Source: Rhyacophila brunnea (Eukaryota > Arthropoda > Insecta > Trichoptera > Rhyacophilidae). From it: a stretch of 64,000 bases of DNA. A program made the position numbers and the translations under genes. The DNA lies in assembly GCA_022495005.1 (NCBI GenBank), contig JAGYXB010002024.1, forward strand, positions 124,001 through 188,000. Reading direction: 5' to 3'. Under the pieces are notes generated by a model, which ran no database searches, had not been told where the DNA came from, and saw nothing but the letters and a program-made list of their open reading frames with translations. Positions 21,787-33,672 of this stretch are shown here, in pieces. How positions within the stretch are numbered: position 1 is the stretch's first letter; each line of letters opens with the position of its first letter.

Positions 21787-21992
21787 TGACCATTTCCCAT
21801 CTTAATAAGATCATATATATGGGCCTCCACATAATGGAGGTTTGTATTAACAGATTTTGTTTTTACGAGAAATTGATGTCAGCCACTTGCTAAACATATT
21901 ATGAGGTCCATACCCTGACTCAAACATACATTGAAAAACAAAATGTATATTTTTCAGACCCAGGATTCGAACCCGGGACCCACGACATCTTA
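21787..21992 (-). mobile_element. SINE family Z, copy 3
   Basis: Plus-strand reading: GACCATTTCCCATCTTAAT, GGGCCTCCACATAATGGAGG, AACAGATTTTGTTTTTACGA, then CCCAGGATTCGAACCCGGGA, the complement of a good tRNA B box. The A-box end is missing. Confidence 0.8.
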
Positions 21993-22190
21993 GGTGTAAT
22001 TTTAATTGACGAAATAGTCATTATTTGTTCAATTATACGTGTATAATATTATCTATATATTGCGGTAGTTTCTTCAAATATTGTGGAACATTATACAGAC
22101 CATAAAAACATTAGAAGGTTTTAGAAGAAATTCCATTTGTCCATTTCCACTTAATTAGTTATTGATTAATAATTGACCAATTGACGCTAC

Positions 22191-22270
22191 AAACAATATT
22201 CTGTTAATACAAAACCTCCACTCTGCGGAGGCCCATATGATCTTATTAGGATCGGACATGGTCAAAAAAA
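22191..22270 (+). mobile_element. 5'-truncated SINE family Z, copy 4, with 11-bp TSD
   Basis: An 80-bp 3' fragment (AACCTCCACTCTGCGGAGGC, GATCGGACATGGTC) ending in AAAAAAA. ATTGACGCTAC flanks it perfectly (22180-22190 and 22271-22281). Truncation at the 5' end, an A-rich tail and a target duplication are the signature of LINE-driven retrotransposition and fix the orientation of the whole family. Confidence 0.88.
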
Positions 22271-22281
22271 ATTGACGCTAC

Positions 22282-22360
22282 TAATAACCGAGCGCTACTG
22301 TATCAACTTACAATGTCGTGGGTCCTCGGCTCGAATCCTGGGTCTAATTTACATACCGTT
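22282..22360 (+). repeat. SINE family Z tRNA-like head fragment
   Basis: GTCGTGGGTCCTCGGCTCGAA then TCCTGGGTCT: a plus-strand tRNA-like head with a B box (GGCTCGAATCC). It lies downstream of the tail in copy 4, so it is a separate fragment. Confidence 0.6.
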
Positions 22361-23021
22361 TTGTCAATGCCTATTTTTTGTGCCAATGTAAAAGTTGGGT
22401 AAATGGCGATGAGATTGTATCTAATATGACTTTATACTTTCCTTGGTAGTGATAGAAAATAATAAAAGGATTAGGTATCAAATTTAAAAGGAGAATTAAG
22501 TAATCTTTTTCTGCTATTTTCACGTTCATAAATAAATGACAGCATATTTTATTTCAATTCAATTAAATATTTTTTGTACACCCTTGAATGGGTTTTCCAC
22601 TTCGTCTGTCAAGTAATGTCGAAGGGCTAGAAGCAGGGATTATAAACTGTTATGTCGCTTGAAGAATAACGGCATGATGGTAATTGATTCACCATTGAAA
22701 TCTTACGTCAATAAATTTCAGGTTCGTTTCTTGCTAAATGCTAATATCGCTAATATGGAATGAGACAAAACTTGTATCCACCTGCCGGAAGACACAGCAA
22801 GTTCACGTCCTTAGGAGGAATGAAACCAGTTCTCGACATGTCTTTTTGTTTTGGAATAGGTACTATTTTTGTTTTAATTGTATCATCAATATTACGTAAA
22901 AAACATGTAAACACTCCGTTATCTTGAATAATATAAGGAACTAAGATTTTTTCCAATAACCTCCAATAGGATCTGGAGAGTAAAGTGATGGCTACATTTG
23001 AATAATGAGTAGCCATAAAAG

Positions 23022-23060
23022 CAGTGACGTCCCGTGGGGGTATGCAGAACATGCGTTGCA
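23022..23060 (+). repeat. hAT family V end fragment
   Basis: CAGTGACGTCCCGTGGGGGT equals the outer end of family V. The following bases diverge, and no partner end or 8-bp duplication is visible nearby. The minus-strand 103-codon frame at 22750-23061 overlaps it and has no domain I recognise. Confidence 0.5.
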
Positions 23061-23227
23061 CAGGGGTGAAGTAACGAATACAAATATTTTATTTATCGAG
23101 ACCAGGCAGGGGGGCTGGAGAATTTTTAACTGAAGAGAGTTTCAGTTTTACAAAGATATGCCATTGTATATATTATTACAACGACTCCCTACTGAGTTTG
23201 TATGAAAATTAGTAGACATATCGTATG

Positions 23228-23454
23228 TTACTGCCAAAAGTTGGTAAGTATCAAAATCATCTTATGGAGTAATCGCAATTTGAAAGTTTGACGTGCCCTC
23301 TACAATTAAGCATAATGCTAATTTCTTTGTGCTTTATTTGCATTTTCTATTATATCGGATGACCTTGAATTTTTTTTTCAGCATACATATTTATACATAA
23401 TCCATTGTCAACTCTATATACCTAAATTATCGACTTACCAACTTTTGGCAGTAA
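23228..23454. mobile_element. MITE family U, copy 2
   Basis: A 227-bp element with perfect 22-bp inverted ends starting TTACTGCCAAAAGTTGGTAA. Best-preserved copy; the interior matches copies 1 and 3. Confidence 0.85.
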
Positions 23455-23471
23455 TACCATGTGACGCGGGG

Positions 23472-23670
23472 CTACTGCCAAAAGTTAGTAAGTCTGAAAA
23501 TCGTTTTATGGAGTAATTGCAATTTGAAGTTTGACATGGCCTCTAAAATCAGGCATACTGTTAATTTTTTTGTGCTTTATGTGCATGTTCTATATTTATC
23601 AGATGACCTTGATTTTTTTTCTAGCATACGTACATAATTCTAAATACCTAAATTATCGACTTTAGGCAGC
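23472..23670. mobile_element. MITE family U, copy 3
   Basis: Same orientation as copy 2 and only 17 bp after it: CTACTGCCAAAAGTTAGTAA to TTTAGGCAG. The right end has lost about a dozen bases of the inverted repeat. Confidence 0.8.
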
Positions 23671-24500
23671 AACCTCACGTCTATGCTCTTTGTTTGCTTC
23701 ACTTCTAAATTATTATGTTAGGAATGTTAGGATACACGACTGTAGAGTATAGACTAAGGCATTCTTCGTCGTCTATGCAAAGATCCAAATAAAGGGCAAA
23801 AGTTTGATTTTTAAATAAAAATAAATCCCAAAGACAACGCCTTAAAATAAAAGAGGGTTAAATACTATGTCAAAATGTGTTGCTAATAATAATTAAATTA
23901 TATTGAATACGATTGTTAGTGTGCCATGTATGTTGCATAGACAATTATTTCAGCCAAGCCTACTTTGAAAAGGTTACAAGTTGTTTGTAAAATGGGCACG
24001 GCGGTCAACCAAACGGTATCGACATATTTTTGACACTTCCTATCCGATGTAAAAATTGCGATTTTCCGTTACATCACGATTAGCACTTGCCCAATGCAAA
24101 ACTTGTAACACATACCAAGTATGCACATATTCTTCCATTATCGAAATAAAGTTACCAATATCATGAGCCACCCACATTCTTACTAACCTTATTGGCTTAG
24201 GTCACCTTGACCTACCTACGTGCGAATGAGGTTAATATTTCGACTGTAGAAAGGAAAAAAGACGTAACCCTCATCAACATAGGTTTTATTGGACAACAAC
24301 GTTATACACGACTAAGCGGACTAAGTACACAATATTATGTCCAAAGAATGTAAGCTGCAAATGTCGATTTATTATCTACCTAAATTTAGTTGTCAGTTAA
24401 AAAAAAAATGAAGGAAGCTACGTATGAAAAACTATTCAACCATACCTAATATTTACTGGCTTTTCTTTAATTAACTTAATAATTAATATCAGATTAGGAA
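23671..24500. other. No gene seen
   Basis: AT-rich sequence without exons, RNA genes or clear repeat borders. Confidence 0.5.
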
Positions 24501-24923
24501 CATGGGCCCCACAAAAGGGGGGCTGACAGGGCTCTAGCCTGGGGCCCCGGTGTCTGGGGAACCTATCGTGGCGGTTCGACCTAACGAGTTAGATAAACAC
24601 ATAATATCACAATTTTTCTCTAACGGAAAAGTCGCCTGCGGCGTTGTTTTGCTTTAAGAATATTAACATTTAAAAATATGTAGTTATGTGGTGCAAATTT
24701 TAATTATTGTGTGTCGATATTCGAAAACTTCATAATTCAAGTGGATTTATTCAACAATACAAACAATCGCTAAAAATATACTGAATGTCCTTAATTTTAC
24801 CTGGGACACCGTTTGGAAAAAACGCTTCAGTAGAGCGTCACACTGCGCTTAACCCTGGCGATAGGTAGGGGGGCCCGTCAAAGATCCTGGCCTGGGGGCC
24901 CGTTTCAGGATGTGGGTGTCATG
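24501..24923. mobile_element. hAT-like MITE, GGGGCCC-rich ends
   Basis: A 423-bp segment with ATTAGGAA on both sides (24493-24500 and 24924-24931), an 8-bp duplication. Ends start CATGGGCCCC and, read inward, CATGACACCC, with GCCTGGGGCCCC and GGCCTGGGGGCCC inside. Inverted repeats are imperfect; the call rests mainly on the duplication and the GC-rich ends. Confidence 0.6.
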
Positions 24924-25229
24924 ATTAGGAATATAATATAATAAATTATTAATTATCATACACTTCAAAGTTATGTCTATTTTGTATTTTAACTTTGACC
25001 GAAAACCATAACAAAAACGTTTTTTTCCTTTCTACTGTCTTATAAAGGTCGTTTAGGCACCCCTACTTTTATTTATTTTGTCCATAATATATTAGGAATT
25101 TTAGTATTTATCTAAATATGTAGAATGGTATCAGATTCCTCTGGCAGTGCAGGCAACTCATGTTGGTGTCGTTACATTAAAATGACCCTAACACTGTTGC
25201 GCTGTTAACTGTAACTCGACATAATGATA

Positions 25230-25646
25230 TTACAGAAGAAATCAACAAGAGAATCATGTCTGCGAATAAATGCTACTTTGGCCTGTTATAGACATTTTAA
25301 GTCCCGCATACTATCTCACTGAACTAAAAGCACTCTTTACAAGACACTTGTAAAAAGACCGAGAGACCGATCAGAGACTGCACCAATTGGAGGAGAAGAT
25401 ATAATGCTGAGCTCTACGGGCTATACAAAGATTGCAGCGCAGTTCAATCAATTAAGATTAGGAGACTGCGATGGCTAGGTCATGTGCACCGAATGATTCG
25501 CTGGTTCGATGGAGCTGTCAGTGACTGCCGTGTTCTAGGGGTACCGAATTGAAAAGCGGCCATACTGGATAGGGACAGGTGGAGGGAGCTGTCGGAGGAG
25601 GCCAAGACCTACACCGGGTTGTCGCGCCCCTGATGATGATGAACAC
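25230..25646 (+). pseudogene. RTE-like LINE reverse transcriptase, 3' remnant
   Basis: Fragments in shifting frames match the C-terminal half of endonuclease/reverse-transcriptase ORFs of RTE-type LINEs: EEINKRIMSANKCYFGL, then STLYKTLVK, and after a deletion RRYNAELYGLYKDCSAVQSI, KIRRLRWLGHVHRM, LDRDRWRELSEEAKTYTGL and a stop. It ends in TGATGATGATGA, the simple-repeat tail usual for RTE elements. Several stops and frameshifts and an internal deletion make it dead. Confidence 0.8.
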
Positions 25647-26879
25647 TGTTGCGAAGTGATTTCGTCGTGGTTATAATGCCAGAAGAATCTGTCGTTCCTC
25701 TACTATTATACCTTGTATTAGTTCATTAAAACAATCAAATTCATCTCATTACACAAACTAAATTTTATTGAAATTAATCCATAAACTAATATTGATTACC
25801 TACGCATAGAAAAAAATGTTTCATTTTCTTCTAATTTCACCATAATATAATAATATGCAGTGGGGATTTCCTTTGTCAGAACTACACTACTGCTAAATTA
25901 TACTACTGTTATTGGGAATCTAGGCCTGTTGTAGTGTTAAACATAATATATTAGGTATACTTATATATATATATATATATTATTATATTCAAACTGGTTC
26001 GATTCAGTTACATCGTCAAACAAATGTCGTTGGTCAAGTTATTTTACGACACACTTGATAGATAGGTATACAAACATTGAATACCTGGTGGAGAAAGAAT
26101 TTTCATAATATTTGATTAAATAGATCATAATCTCATGTGCAGTTAATAACATGGCATACTTATAGTAAATATTGGTCTCATATATAGCGACAAGCGGCAG
26201 GGTGAAAAAGCGCCTTTACTCGGGTCTACGCATTTTCGGGATTATGCCACTGTTCACACGCAATCACGTCGCAGAGAAACTCCCTTACAACAGTGAACAT
26301 TGTGTTAATATGTATGTGAGGGGAGGCGACGGGCTAGCTGTAGCGATTTTTAGAATTGGAAATTTTTCTATGGCAGTGAGTTTGTATTAGTTTTTTTGAA
26401 TAAGCTTGCGAATGCAACAGCGGATGCAATTATACGGTTACTATTAATTTTGTAGCTGTAGAATAATAGCGATCAAATATCTATTGTTTAAAGGTATCAA
26501 ATTATTCTGCAATACTATATTCCCAGCGAATCAATTTCCAGTAAACAACTTAGCTAGGTCAGCAAGTTGACTGGCGAAATTAGATACGGTGTATTATTAC
26601 ATCATATCACAGCAGATTATACCATTACGGTGTATTAGCCGAATAATCATTTTTCATAGTATCATATTTTCTTACGACTGTAATAACAAATAATATTTCA
26701 CAAACTAGTCGATTTAAAACGCTGACCCTATAATTAGTCCAATATGATTATGTACCAGAATTTAATGTTAATGTGTTACTTTTTATTGTATAAATAACGA
26801 AGAATAATTTATCTAAATGTCACTCGAATCCAAGTAACTGGCTCGTATCTATCTCAGTAGATTATATGTACTGTCATTG
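25647..26879. other. AT-rich DNA with a TA microsatellite
   Basis: A (TA)n run lies at about 25960-25982. The 72-codon frame at 26172-26390 lies in slightly GC-richer DNA, but no domain, splice context or homologue is recognisable. Confidence 0.5.
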
Positions 26880-26995
26880 TATATAAATACTATTGTGTCG
26901 ATACGCTGCTAATAAAACTCACCCCTGCTACATCTTAGACTTCATTATCATCATCCTCAACCCACACATCGAACACCACAGTAGTGACCCAACAA
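26880..26995 (+). repeat. Possible LTR 3' end
   Basis: TATATAAATAC, then an AATAAA at about 26911, CATCATCCTC and a C/A-rich end GAACACCACAGTAGTGACCC. This order (TATA-like box, polyadenylation signal, CA-rich end) resembles the 3' part of insect Bel/Gypsy LTRs. No partner LTR, primer-binding site or gag/pol is visible. Confidence 0.25.
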
Positions 26996-28090
26996 TTTTG
27001 ATCAGTTTATTATTCACAATGTGATATAAATCTATTTCATTTTCTAAGAAATATTTTTTGTAGGTGAGTGAAAATATTATTTACTAAAAACTTTTTCCTC
27101 TAGTGTTTTTAACTGCGTTTTTGGTCGGATATAGCACAGTGCTTCAAATGAAAAAAAAAACTTTTTTAATCGGTGTCATCAAGCAAGTCGCTTTCCGTGT
27201 TTTTTTGTCTTGTTATTCAGAGCCTAACCAATCACGAGGCACGAAGTGCTTTACAGAGGTGAATCAAGTAATTTATTTAGCTCGTGTTACTGTTCCGTAT
27301 TCATAAGCAATAAATAACATTTTAAAATTAATGATTGATTTAAATGAGTTATTTTATTGTAAAAAAAATGTAAACTTATTCTCATGTATGAAAAGTTTTC
27401 TAAAAAAAACGGATTTATTGCAAAATAATAATAATTAGCAAATATACCTAATTATGAATAGGTACGTTTTTTATTACTTTTAAAAATGCACCATAAGAAT
27501 ATAATTATTATTACCATTCATTCAAATATATTATAATATACAGTGTTTACCAGCGGTAGTTTTTCTTGACGCAGATGACGTAATTGATTCGTTAGAAAAT
27601 TTAAAAGGGGCCCTCAAAACTGTTCAAACCAGTCATACAATTATTAATTTTTACTGTAATCTGAAAAGGTACGAATTTATCATAAATGGATGTCATAACA
27701 TAACCAATCAACCAGATACTTGTAAAAAAATTAAACACTAAAACACAGTGGTGCCAATAATAATTATTTTTAGTGGGAGGATATGAATTTAAGAAAGGGA
27801 TACATTGATATTTTTATGAGGTAGGTTGGCAATTGGAATTGATTTACTCTTTTAGGGCACTCTGAATCAGTCAGTACATTGGGTTTTCAAATCCCTAAAC
27901 CCGCCACTAGTAGGCTCTCAACTTGGGACAACAACCACGGGACCAATCTCGACTGGCATACTGGGTAATATTTATAATGATTTCCATTTCCTTACATTTC
28001 CTCTCCATTATGAATCCCTATTTACATATAAATATAAAGCATTCGCAAGAGAATAAAATAGGTCACATGCAGAGTCGCGTAACCGGACTA
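26996..28090. other. No gene seen
   Basis: AT-rich sequence. The stretch near 27550-27720 (TTCTTGACGCAGATGACGTA) loosely resembles 36490-36600 (TTCTTCGACGCAAATGGCAC), so an old unclassified repeat may be present. Confidence 0.4.
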
Positions 28091-28485
28091 TACTGTCGTT
28101 CCAAGGAAGAAGGCAGTCTCTCGCGAAATTTGTGAAATCGCGTTATGAATGCCATCCGTTAAGTAATTTTGAAAGTTATATATTCTGTTCACTTTAAAAT
28201 CAGAATTATCACTAAAATACCGTTAAAATCCTTAGTGATAAAATGGACATAATATGCTAAAATAATACAAATTTCTTAGCACTTAAAAGCCACTAATTGC
28301 ACCTATTTATTGCAGTTACTGCTTATTTATTATTACTTTGTTTGTATTTTAACATCCTACTAATACAAATTATCACCGTTTTTTATTAATTCACAGTACT
28401 TAAGTTGGAAAAAAACCACATTATGTCATTTATCTCGAAAGTGTGTGAGAATGAGTTACTGCCTACTTCCTTAAAAGGGCAGTAT
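28091..28485. mobile_element. MITE family X, copy 2
   Basis: Left end TACTGTCGTTCCAAGGAAGA then AGGCAGT; right end ACTGCCTACTTCC ... GGCAGTAT. The body parallels copy 1 at 4144-4534 (GTTATGAATGCCATCCGTTA and GTGTGTGAGA). Confidence 0.75.
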
Positions 28486-28633
28486 ATTATTATAGTACCT
28501 ACCTAAGATTAATTTGGTATGTATGAATGTGGTAGAATAAAAATGTGAGACTTCATGTTTATTTTAGACATGTTACAATTAATTTTGGATAAGTATTAAT
28601 TGTGGGAAAATTAATAACTAAGTATTTAAATAA

Positions 28634-29112
28634 TTACAAGATAAATAGAACTTTTTATATACTACGTTTTTAAATTTTCTGTTGAATTATTATGCTTAAT
28701 ATGCTCAAACTTATACTTGATATGAAATAAATAAAAACAAACAATAAAACAAATATAGAATACTGAAATGTCATTTTGCCATTGCATTTTGATTTCCATA
28801 GTAACGCACGTATGTATTAATAATTTAGTTGCTAGGACCATCCCCATAGCAACCAATAATAGTCTTTTACTTTTTACGGATTTTTCTAAAATAACTTTCC
28901 ATACAAAACAGAACTAACTGAAAATGAATGCAATTCTACTTAAAGATGGCTAAAAGTATTAAAAGAATGCATTGGAAGCATGTTCTGATATATTCTAAAA
29001 GTTTCAAATGTCTAGCTAGTCGGGAAGTTAGTTAAAAATCAATTGCAAGATTTGTACTGGACAAACAACCACCGGACAAACAAGAATACGAGCTAATAAA
29101 AACGTTGTAAAA
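28634..29112 (-). repeat. Repeat family Y, copy 2
   Basis: All landmarks of family Y are present on the minus strand, from TACAACGTTTTTATTAGCTC to AAGTTCTATTTATCTTGTAA. It is part of a composite shared with 55246-56263. Confidence 0.82.
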
Positions 29113-29462
29113 TAGTCAGACGCCAGCTTGCTAATGAAATTTCCATAATACTACTAGGTTTAAATACATCTTATAAAATATAAATAAATCTATATCCTGA
29201 ATTCACTCTGACTTCTGTAATGCTAAATAAAATATGTACATCACGTTATTTATGTTCACATCATAATAATATTATCTTTAAATAATGCAATATATTTTAA
29301 ATTCTATGAAAGTGTGAATTCGTTTGACATCTTTGCTCGGGATTTATGACAAGACAATGCGTAATAATTTACAACAACTCTCATTTTCATATTATCATAT
29401 CAGTCAATTGGTCATAGTAAATATTTTAAATAGTACTATACATGATGATCGGTACTACTGGC

Positions 29463-29660
29463 CAGCACTCGACATTTTACGTACCGGAGCGCTTGATAAT
29501 ATTACCAAAATATTAATATATAAGTGTGTTAGATTTTTTTGTTGTATGGTCTATCTGCTCAGAAGATCAGATTAATTTTTTCACGAGTTGGAGCGATGGT
29601 TTTGAAGATTTTATGAACCGGAACGGCGCTCCGGTGCGCTCCGGTCCATTTCGAGCCCTG
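29463..29660. mobile_element. hAT-like MITE family T, copy 2
   Basis: Starts CAGCACTCGACATTTTACG and ends GGTCCATTTCGAGCCCTG. It lies ~350 bp from Y copy 2, the same arrangement as at 55246-55446 in inverse orientation. Confidence 0.7.
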
Positions 29661-29957
29661 CGATTACATTAGTACATTGGACCACAAAACCACAAAAATC
29701 TGGGCAGATCAGAGTGGTCAAAAAATTTTATGTACATTGATATCAATCTGTTATTCTACGAATATCGCCATTCTTATAACAAAAACGATAAAATAATATA
29801 TACTGTTAAATACCTGAACACTGTGTCAACCATAATAATATAATGTAGCTAATACACCTATTATAAAAAAACAATATTTGCAAAAAAAATACGATGAAAA
29901 AAAAAGTAAGATAACTTTACCTCTCTGCCTTGTTTAAAATATTAATTGATAGTTTTC

Positions 29958-30134
29958 CAGGGCTCGAAATCGACCAGAGCGCACCAGTTCGTCAACGTCT
30001 CGTGGAAAAAAACAGTTTACCGTTTGGGCTAGATAGGCCACATTAACACACTTATTTTTATTAGACACACATAAAATTAGATAACTATCAGAAAATTAAC
30101 CAACGCTCTAGTTCGCTAAATTTTTCGAGCGCTG
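29958..30134. mobile_element. hAT-like MITE family T, copy 3
   Basis: Starts CAGGGCTCGAAATCGACC and ends TTTTTCGAGCGCTG. Flanks TAGTTTTC and TAGTTAGG agree only in part. Orientation opposite to copy 2. Confidence 0.7.
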
Positions 30135-30758
30135 TAGTTAGGTACCTAATTTTCAGTGGCTTAAATTTGGTGTAAATATATTTTTAATCTACTGAAATCA
30201 CACTAACTATCAATCTTGCGGTACAAGGATAGCTTTTTTTTTGAAAATTGTATATTATAGATGCCTACACTGCCTATCAGGGAATGAGTATAAATAAAAA
30301 GTGCGTGCATGCGTTTCATAAAATTATTATTTTTTACATTATTTTAACTTTAACAAAACTTTAAATTGTTATGTAAATATTGTAAGCGAAGCCGGCTCTG
30401 TATATATCTTTAATTAAACATAGTCGCGTCGTACACCGGTGTATAAATAAATTATTATGGTTTCCAGTTTGGGATTGTCGGAGGTTTTAATAGTTCGGGT
30501 CAACAACCGACCGACAGGCCCACTTACGTTATATGCCGTATTCTCTATACACCAGACCTGTGCAACCTTTGAATTATATCGCAAGGGTGCCAAAGTTGCC
30601 TTTCGATTATAATATAATATTAATAAATTAACAAGCTCAGAGATTAACAACGCTCATTATTTGCAACCCATACTTTCAGCTGTTTTGCAGTAATCTGTTA
30701 CAAATCATTACAAACTCATTTATCTAATAATATTATATAATATCGTCACTGTATATAC
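30135..30758. other. No gene seen
   Basis: AT-rich. The minus-strand 78-codon frame at 30414-30650 has no recognisable domain. Confidence 0.5.
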
Positions 30759-30962
30759 CAATTGGCGTAACCCTCAAATATAAAATTGTTCAGGAAGTGA
30801 AAAAAACTGTGGGTATTGGATTTATGTATTATTTTATTTAATATTTATTTATTATTTTATAAATATATAAATGGTACCTTGGCCAGTTCGTGTAAGAGTA
30901 TGCAATAAGTTCATTGTCATCAAAATGTCACTTCGGTGAAAAGTTAGGGTTACGCCATTAAT
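30759..30962. mobile_element. MITE with GGCGTAACCCT ends
   Basis: A ~200-bp element. Left ATTGGCGTAACCCTCAAAT; right read inward TAATGGCGTAACCCTAACT. The inverted repeat is about 17 bp. No coding frame. Confidence 0.65.
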
Positions 30963-31849
30963 TTGGCCTGTACAGTGACCATATATTATATATTTATAAT
31001 AATTCCGTATGCTACACTAAATTATGCAAAATTCACTGAATTTATTGCTATGAAATGTATGCATGTTAATGTGGGTTGAATAAAATTTCCGGGCTCCAAG
31101 AAGGGTGCAAAAATAAAAATAAAATACATGTTACAAAAAATGGCTAAACTTATGAGCAAGGCCAAGAATGTACCTCTAAATTGGAAATATTGTCCCGAAA
31201 ACAAATAGTGACAATATAAAAAAATGCGATTTACCATAATCCTTCTAAAGAATTATTTAGGAGCCGAAAAGAGTGGAAGGAACTAGGAAAGGTTTTCAAG
31301 TAGTAGTGGATCGACCCTAAATGGTATTAACGATATTATTTTGGGTGATTTTTCCCAAAAGTTATATACTTATATAATTCGATATTTATTCTGTCGACCA
31401 CAATATGCATATTATGTACCTACATCATAATCAATGGCGTGCGGTTAATAGATGCTGTAAGTGCGCAGCACCCCCGGAAATAATCGATAATGTACTGAGT
31501 ATAATATATTATTATGTAATAATATTGTGACTTTATGGTAAATTATACTTAACTTCAATTCTACTAAAGACTTTCTATATTGTTGATATTAGGCATGTAA
31601 TTAAATATTTAATATACTGATTGAAGTGGTTGCAAAAACTATATTGATAATAAATAGCAAATAGTAAGAACATCCTTATAAGCCAACATCACTGCACGCT
31701 TGCAGAAGAAATTCTTGAGACTCATTTACTTGAGATTGTATGGATACTATCCGTGGCTTTACTGACTTTCTCTTAGGAATGCTTACATACTGCAGTCTGC
31801 AATTTAGAAGAAATCTTTATTTAGCTACGTATTTTTTTCGACTTATACG
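30963..31849. other. No gene; possible hAT end
   Basis: AT-rich. At 31433-31482 the string CAATGGCGTGCGGTT ... GCGCAGCACCCCC resembles the outer end of a hAT element, but I find no partner end. Confidence 0.4.
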
Positions 31850-32240
31850 AGGTATAAATGAGAACTCTACCGTTCTGGGCAGTGTTGACCTGTGTGTCCC
31901 TGATAACTAGCTTAGAAATAGAGACCATCAGTTGTTTATTCTCCCAAGGTGCAGAACCAACCTGCCACTGGTAATGCCAATTGGGAGGGCGATAACTATG
32001 TTCAACGGCTTCGGGTGTTGATATATTCCACCTACGTGAGAGTGAGTTTAGGTGGACGTTGTTTTATAAATTCTTAAAATAGGGTCTGCTTAACTACTTC
32101 ATTGTACCTGTCTAATTTATCTACTCATCTATCTCTTTGTTATGTAATATTGTTATATTTATATATTTTTGTTTCTAAATGTCATGTTGTGAACGTCTTA
32201 AACTTATAATTTATAATGTCCACAATATGTTTAAAAAAAA
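31850..32240 (+). repeat. Repeat S, copy 1
   Basis: A ~390-bp repeat shared with 58885-59219: CATCAGTTGTTTATTCTC, AAGGTGCAGAAC, AACCTGCCA, TGGTAATGCCAATT, ATATTCCACCT, TTGTTTTATAAATTCT, AGGTCTGCTTA. It ends AAATGTCATGTTGTGAACGT, which matches 61506-61530 on the far side of the LINE in the second copy. No intact frame. It may be the 3' tail of a larger element. Confidence 0.7.
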
Positions 32241-33035
32241 AATTGAAAATTGAAAAAAACTTAGTCAGACTTTTTGATGAACATGAATTAAATGTAAATT
32301 TTGTAGATATCTAAAGGTTATCATATTTTTCAGGTTAACATATTTAGAGTCTATTTCATAAGTGGTTACTATAAAGCTGAAATTCCATTCAGAAGAAATT
32401 TTTTACCTATTATTTTTTTTTTAACTTAAGATACACTGGCTCTCAGATACAGAATTAATCGCATGATTCATGATTTTATCGTTCAGTTCATAAATATTCA
32501 TCAATTTATTAATATTTACAGTGACACAGCTTTTGATACCCAGGACAAACTGTATTTTATTAATAATATGGCGAGTAAAAACACAACGGTGAAATAAATT
32601 GATGACCTGATGTTCCGGATGAAGACAAGCGATAAAACCCGCTGGCCGACCTTCACCCAATTTCACCAATGGGCCACCAACGCTTGATAAATAAAAAAAA
32701 TGTATACGTAGGTAAAGGGAAAAAGCAAATTTAAATAGCCTGGCCTAGAATCATTATGTTATTACAGTTTTTAAACATATTTTATAACCTAAATCTGTTA
32801 TTAATTATATTTTTCAAATAATAATACTAATATTATTGACTGCTTAATCTGCAAACCGGCTAACTCCAGTTGGACAAATTGTTCAGGAAGGAGAATAACT
32901 TAATAATTTAATTATCTATACTAACTATAACAATTCCAAAAATACACTTGGATTTTTTTTTACAAATAAGCTGCATTACATTTATTTTTAGGTTTAGGAA
33001 TTTGAAATTGTATCGTATCCAGAAATTTGCAAGTA
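32241..33035. other. No gene seen
   Basis: AT-rich. Minus-strand frames at 32421-32669 and 32908-33111 have no domain; the second runs into the palindrome that follows. Confidence 0.5.
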
Positions 33036-33380
33036 AACAGTTCACCGCAGGACACTTATTCGTGTGCCGCACGCAGTAAGTGAAACATGAGTTCGTGTAA
33101 CATTTAATCAAATGACGAGTTCTTCGTTGAACATTTCACCGTGGAGTATATTTGTATGTATGCTACAACATGTGGAGATGTCTTTACTAGGTTATGTTAG
33201 GTTAGGGTTAATCTAATTGGAACAGTACTATTTGCAAACTATCTCCGCATTTTGTAAGATACGTACAAATGTATTCCACGGTGAAATGTTCAACGAAGAA
33301 CTCGTCATTTGATAAAATGTTATACAAACTAATGTTTCACGTACTGCGGCACACGAATAAGTGTCCCATGATGAACTGCA
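33036..33380. repeat. Fold-back repeat with TTAGG-like loop
   Basis: Two arms of about 125 bp are inverse copies: GGACACTTATTCGTGTGCCG, AATGACGAGTTCTTCGTTGAAC and ATTTCACCGTGGA on the left; TCCACGGTGAAAT, GTTCAACGAAGAACTCGTCATT and CGGCACACGAATAAGTGTCC on the right. The ~95-bp loop contains TAGGTTATGTTAGGTTAGGG. Small frames on both strands are by-products. Confidence 0.85.
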
Positions 33381-33672
33381 TACGTACAACTTACATGTAA
33401 CCAAATTTTGTTGGGGCATAGAAAGCATGGTTTATAACAAAATGCCATCAAAATATTATTTTTGGTCAAAAGTGCAGATTTCAGAAAAGATCAAGAGTGC
33501 ATTGATTGTTTATGATGTTTTTCAAATTATGTACCTATATTTTAAAGAAGCATATTGTTGAACATGGATTGATTGAATATGTTTACAGAAATTTTAACGG
33601 GCACGCGATATATTTTAATTATTTCAAGATTTACTAAAAAAATTGTTTGCTTTAATATTTAAGTCGAATTAT

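Noticed and set aside
22750..23061. 103-codon minus-strand frame
   Set aside because: No domain recognised, and its start lies in a hAT end fragment; probably chance.
31433..31482. Full hAT element
   Set aside because: One end-like sequence only; no partner end or duplication found.
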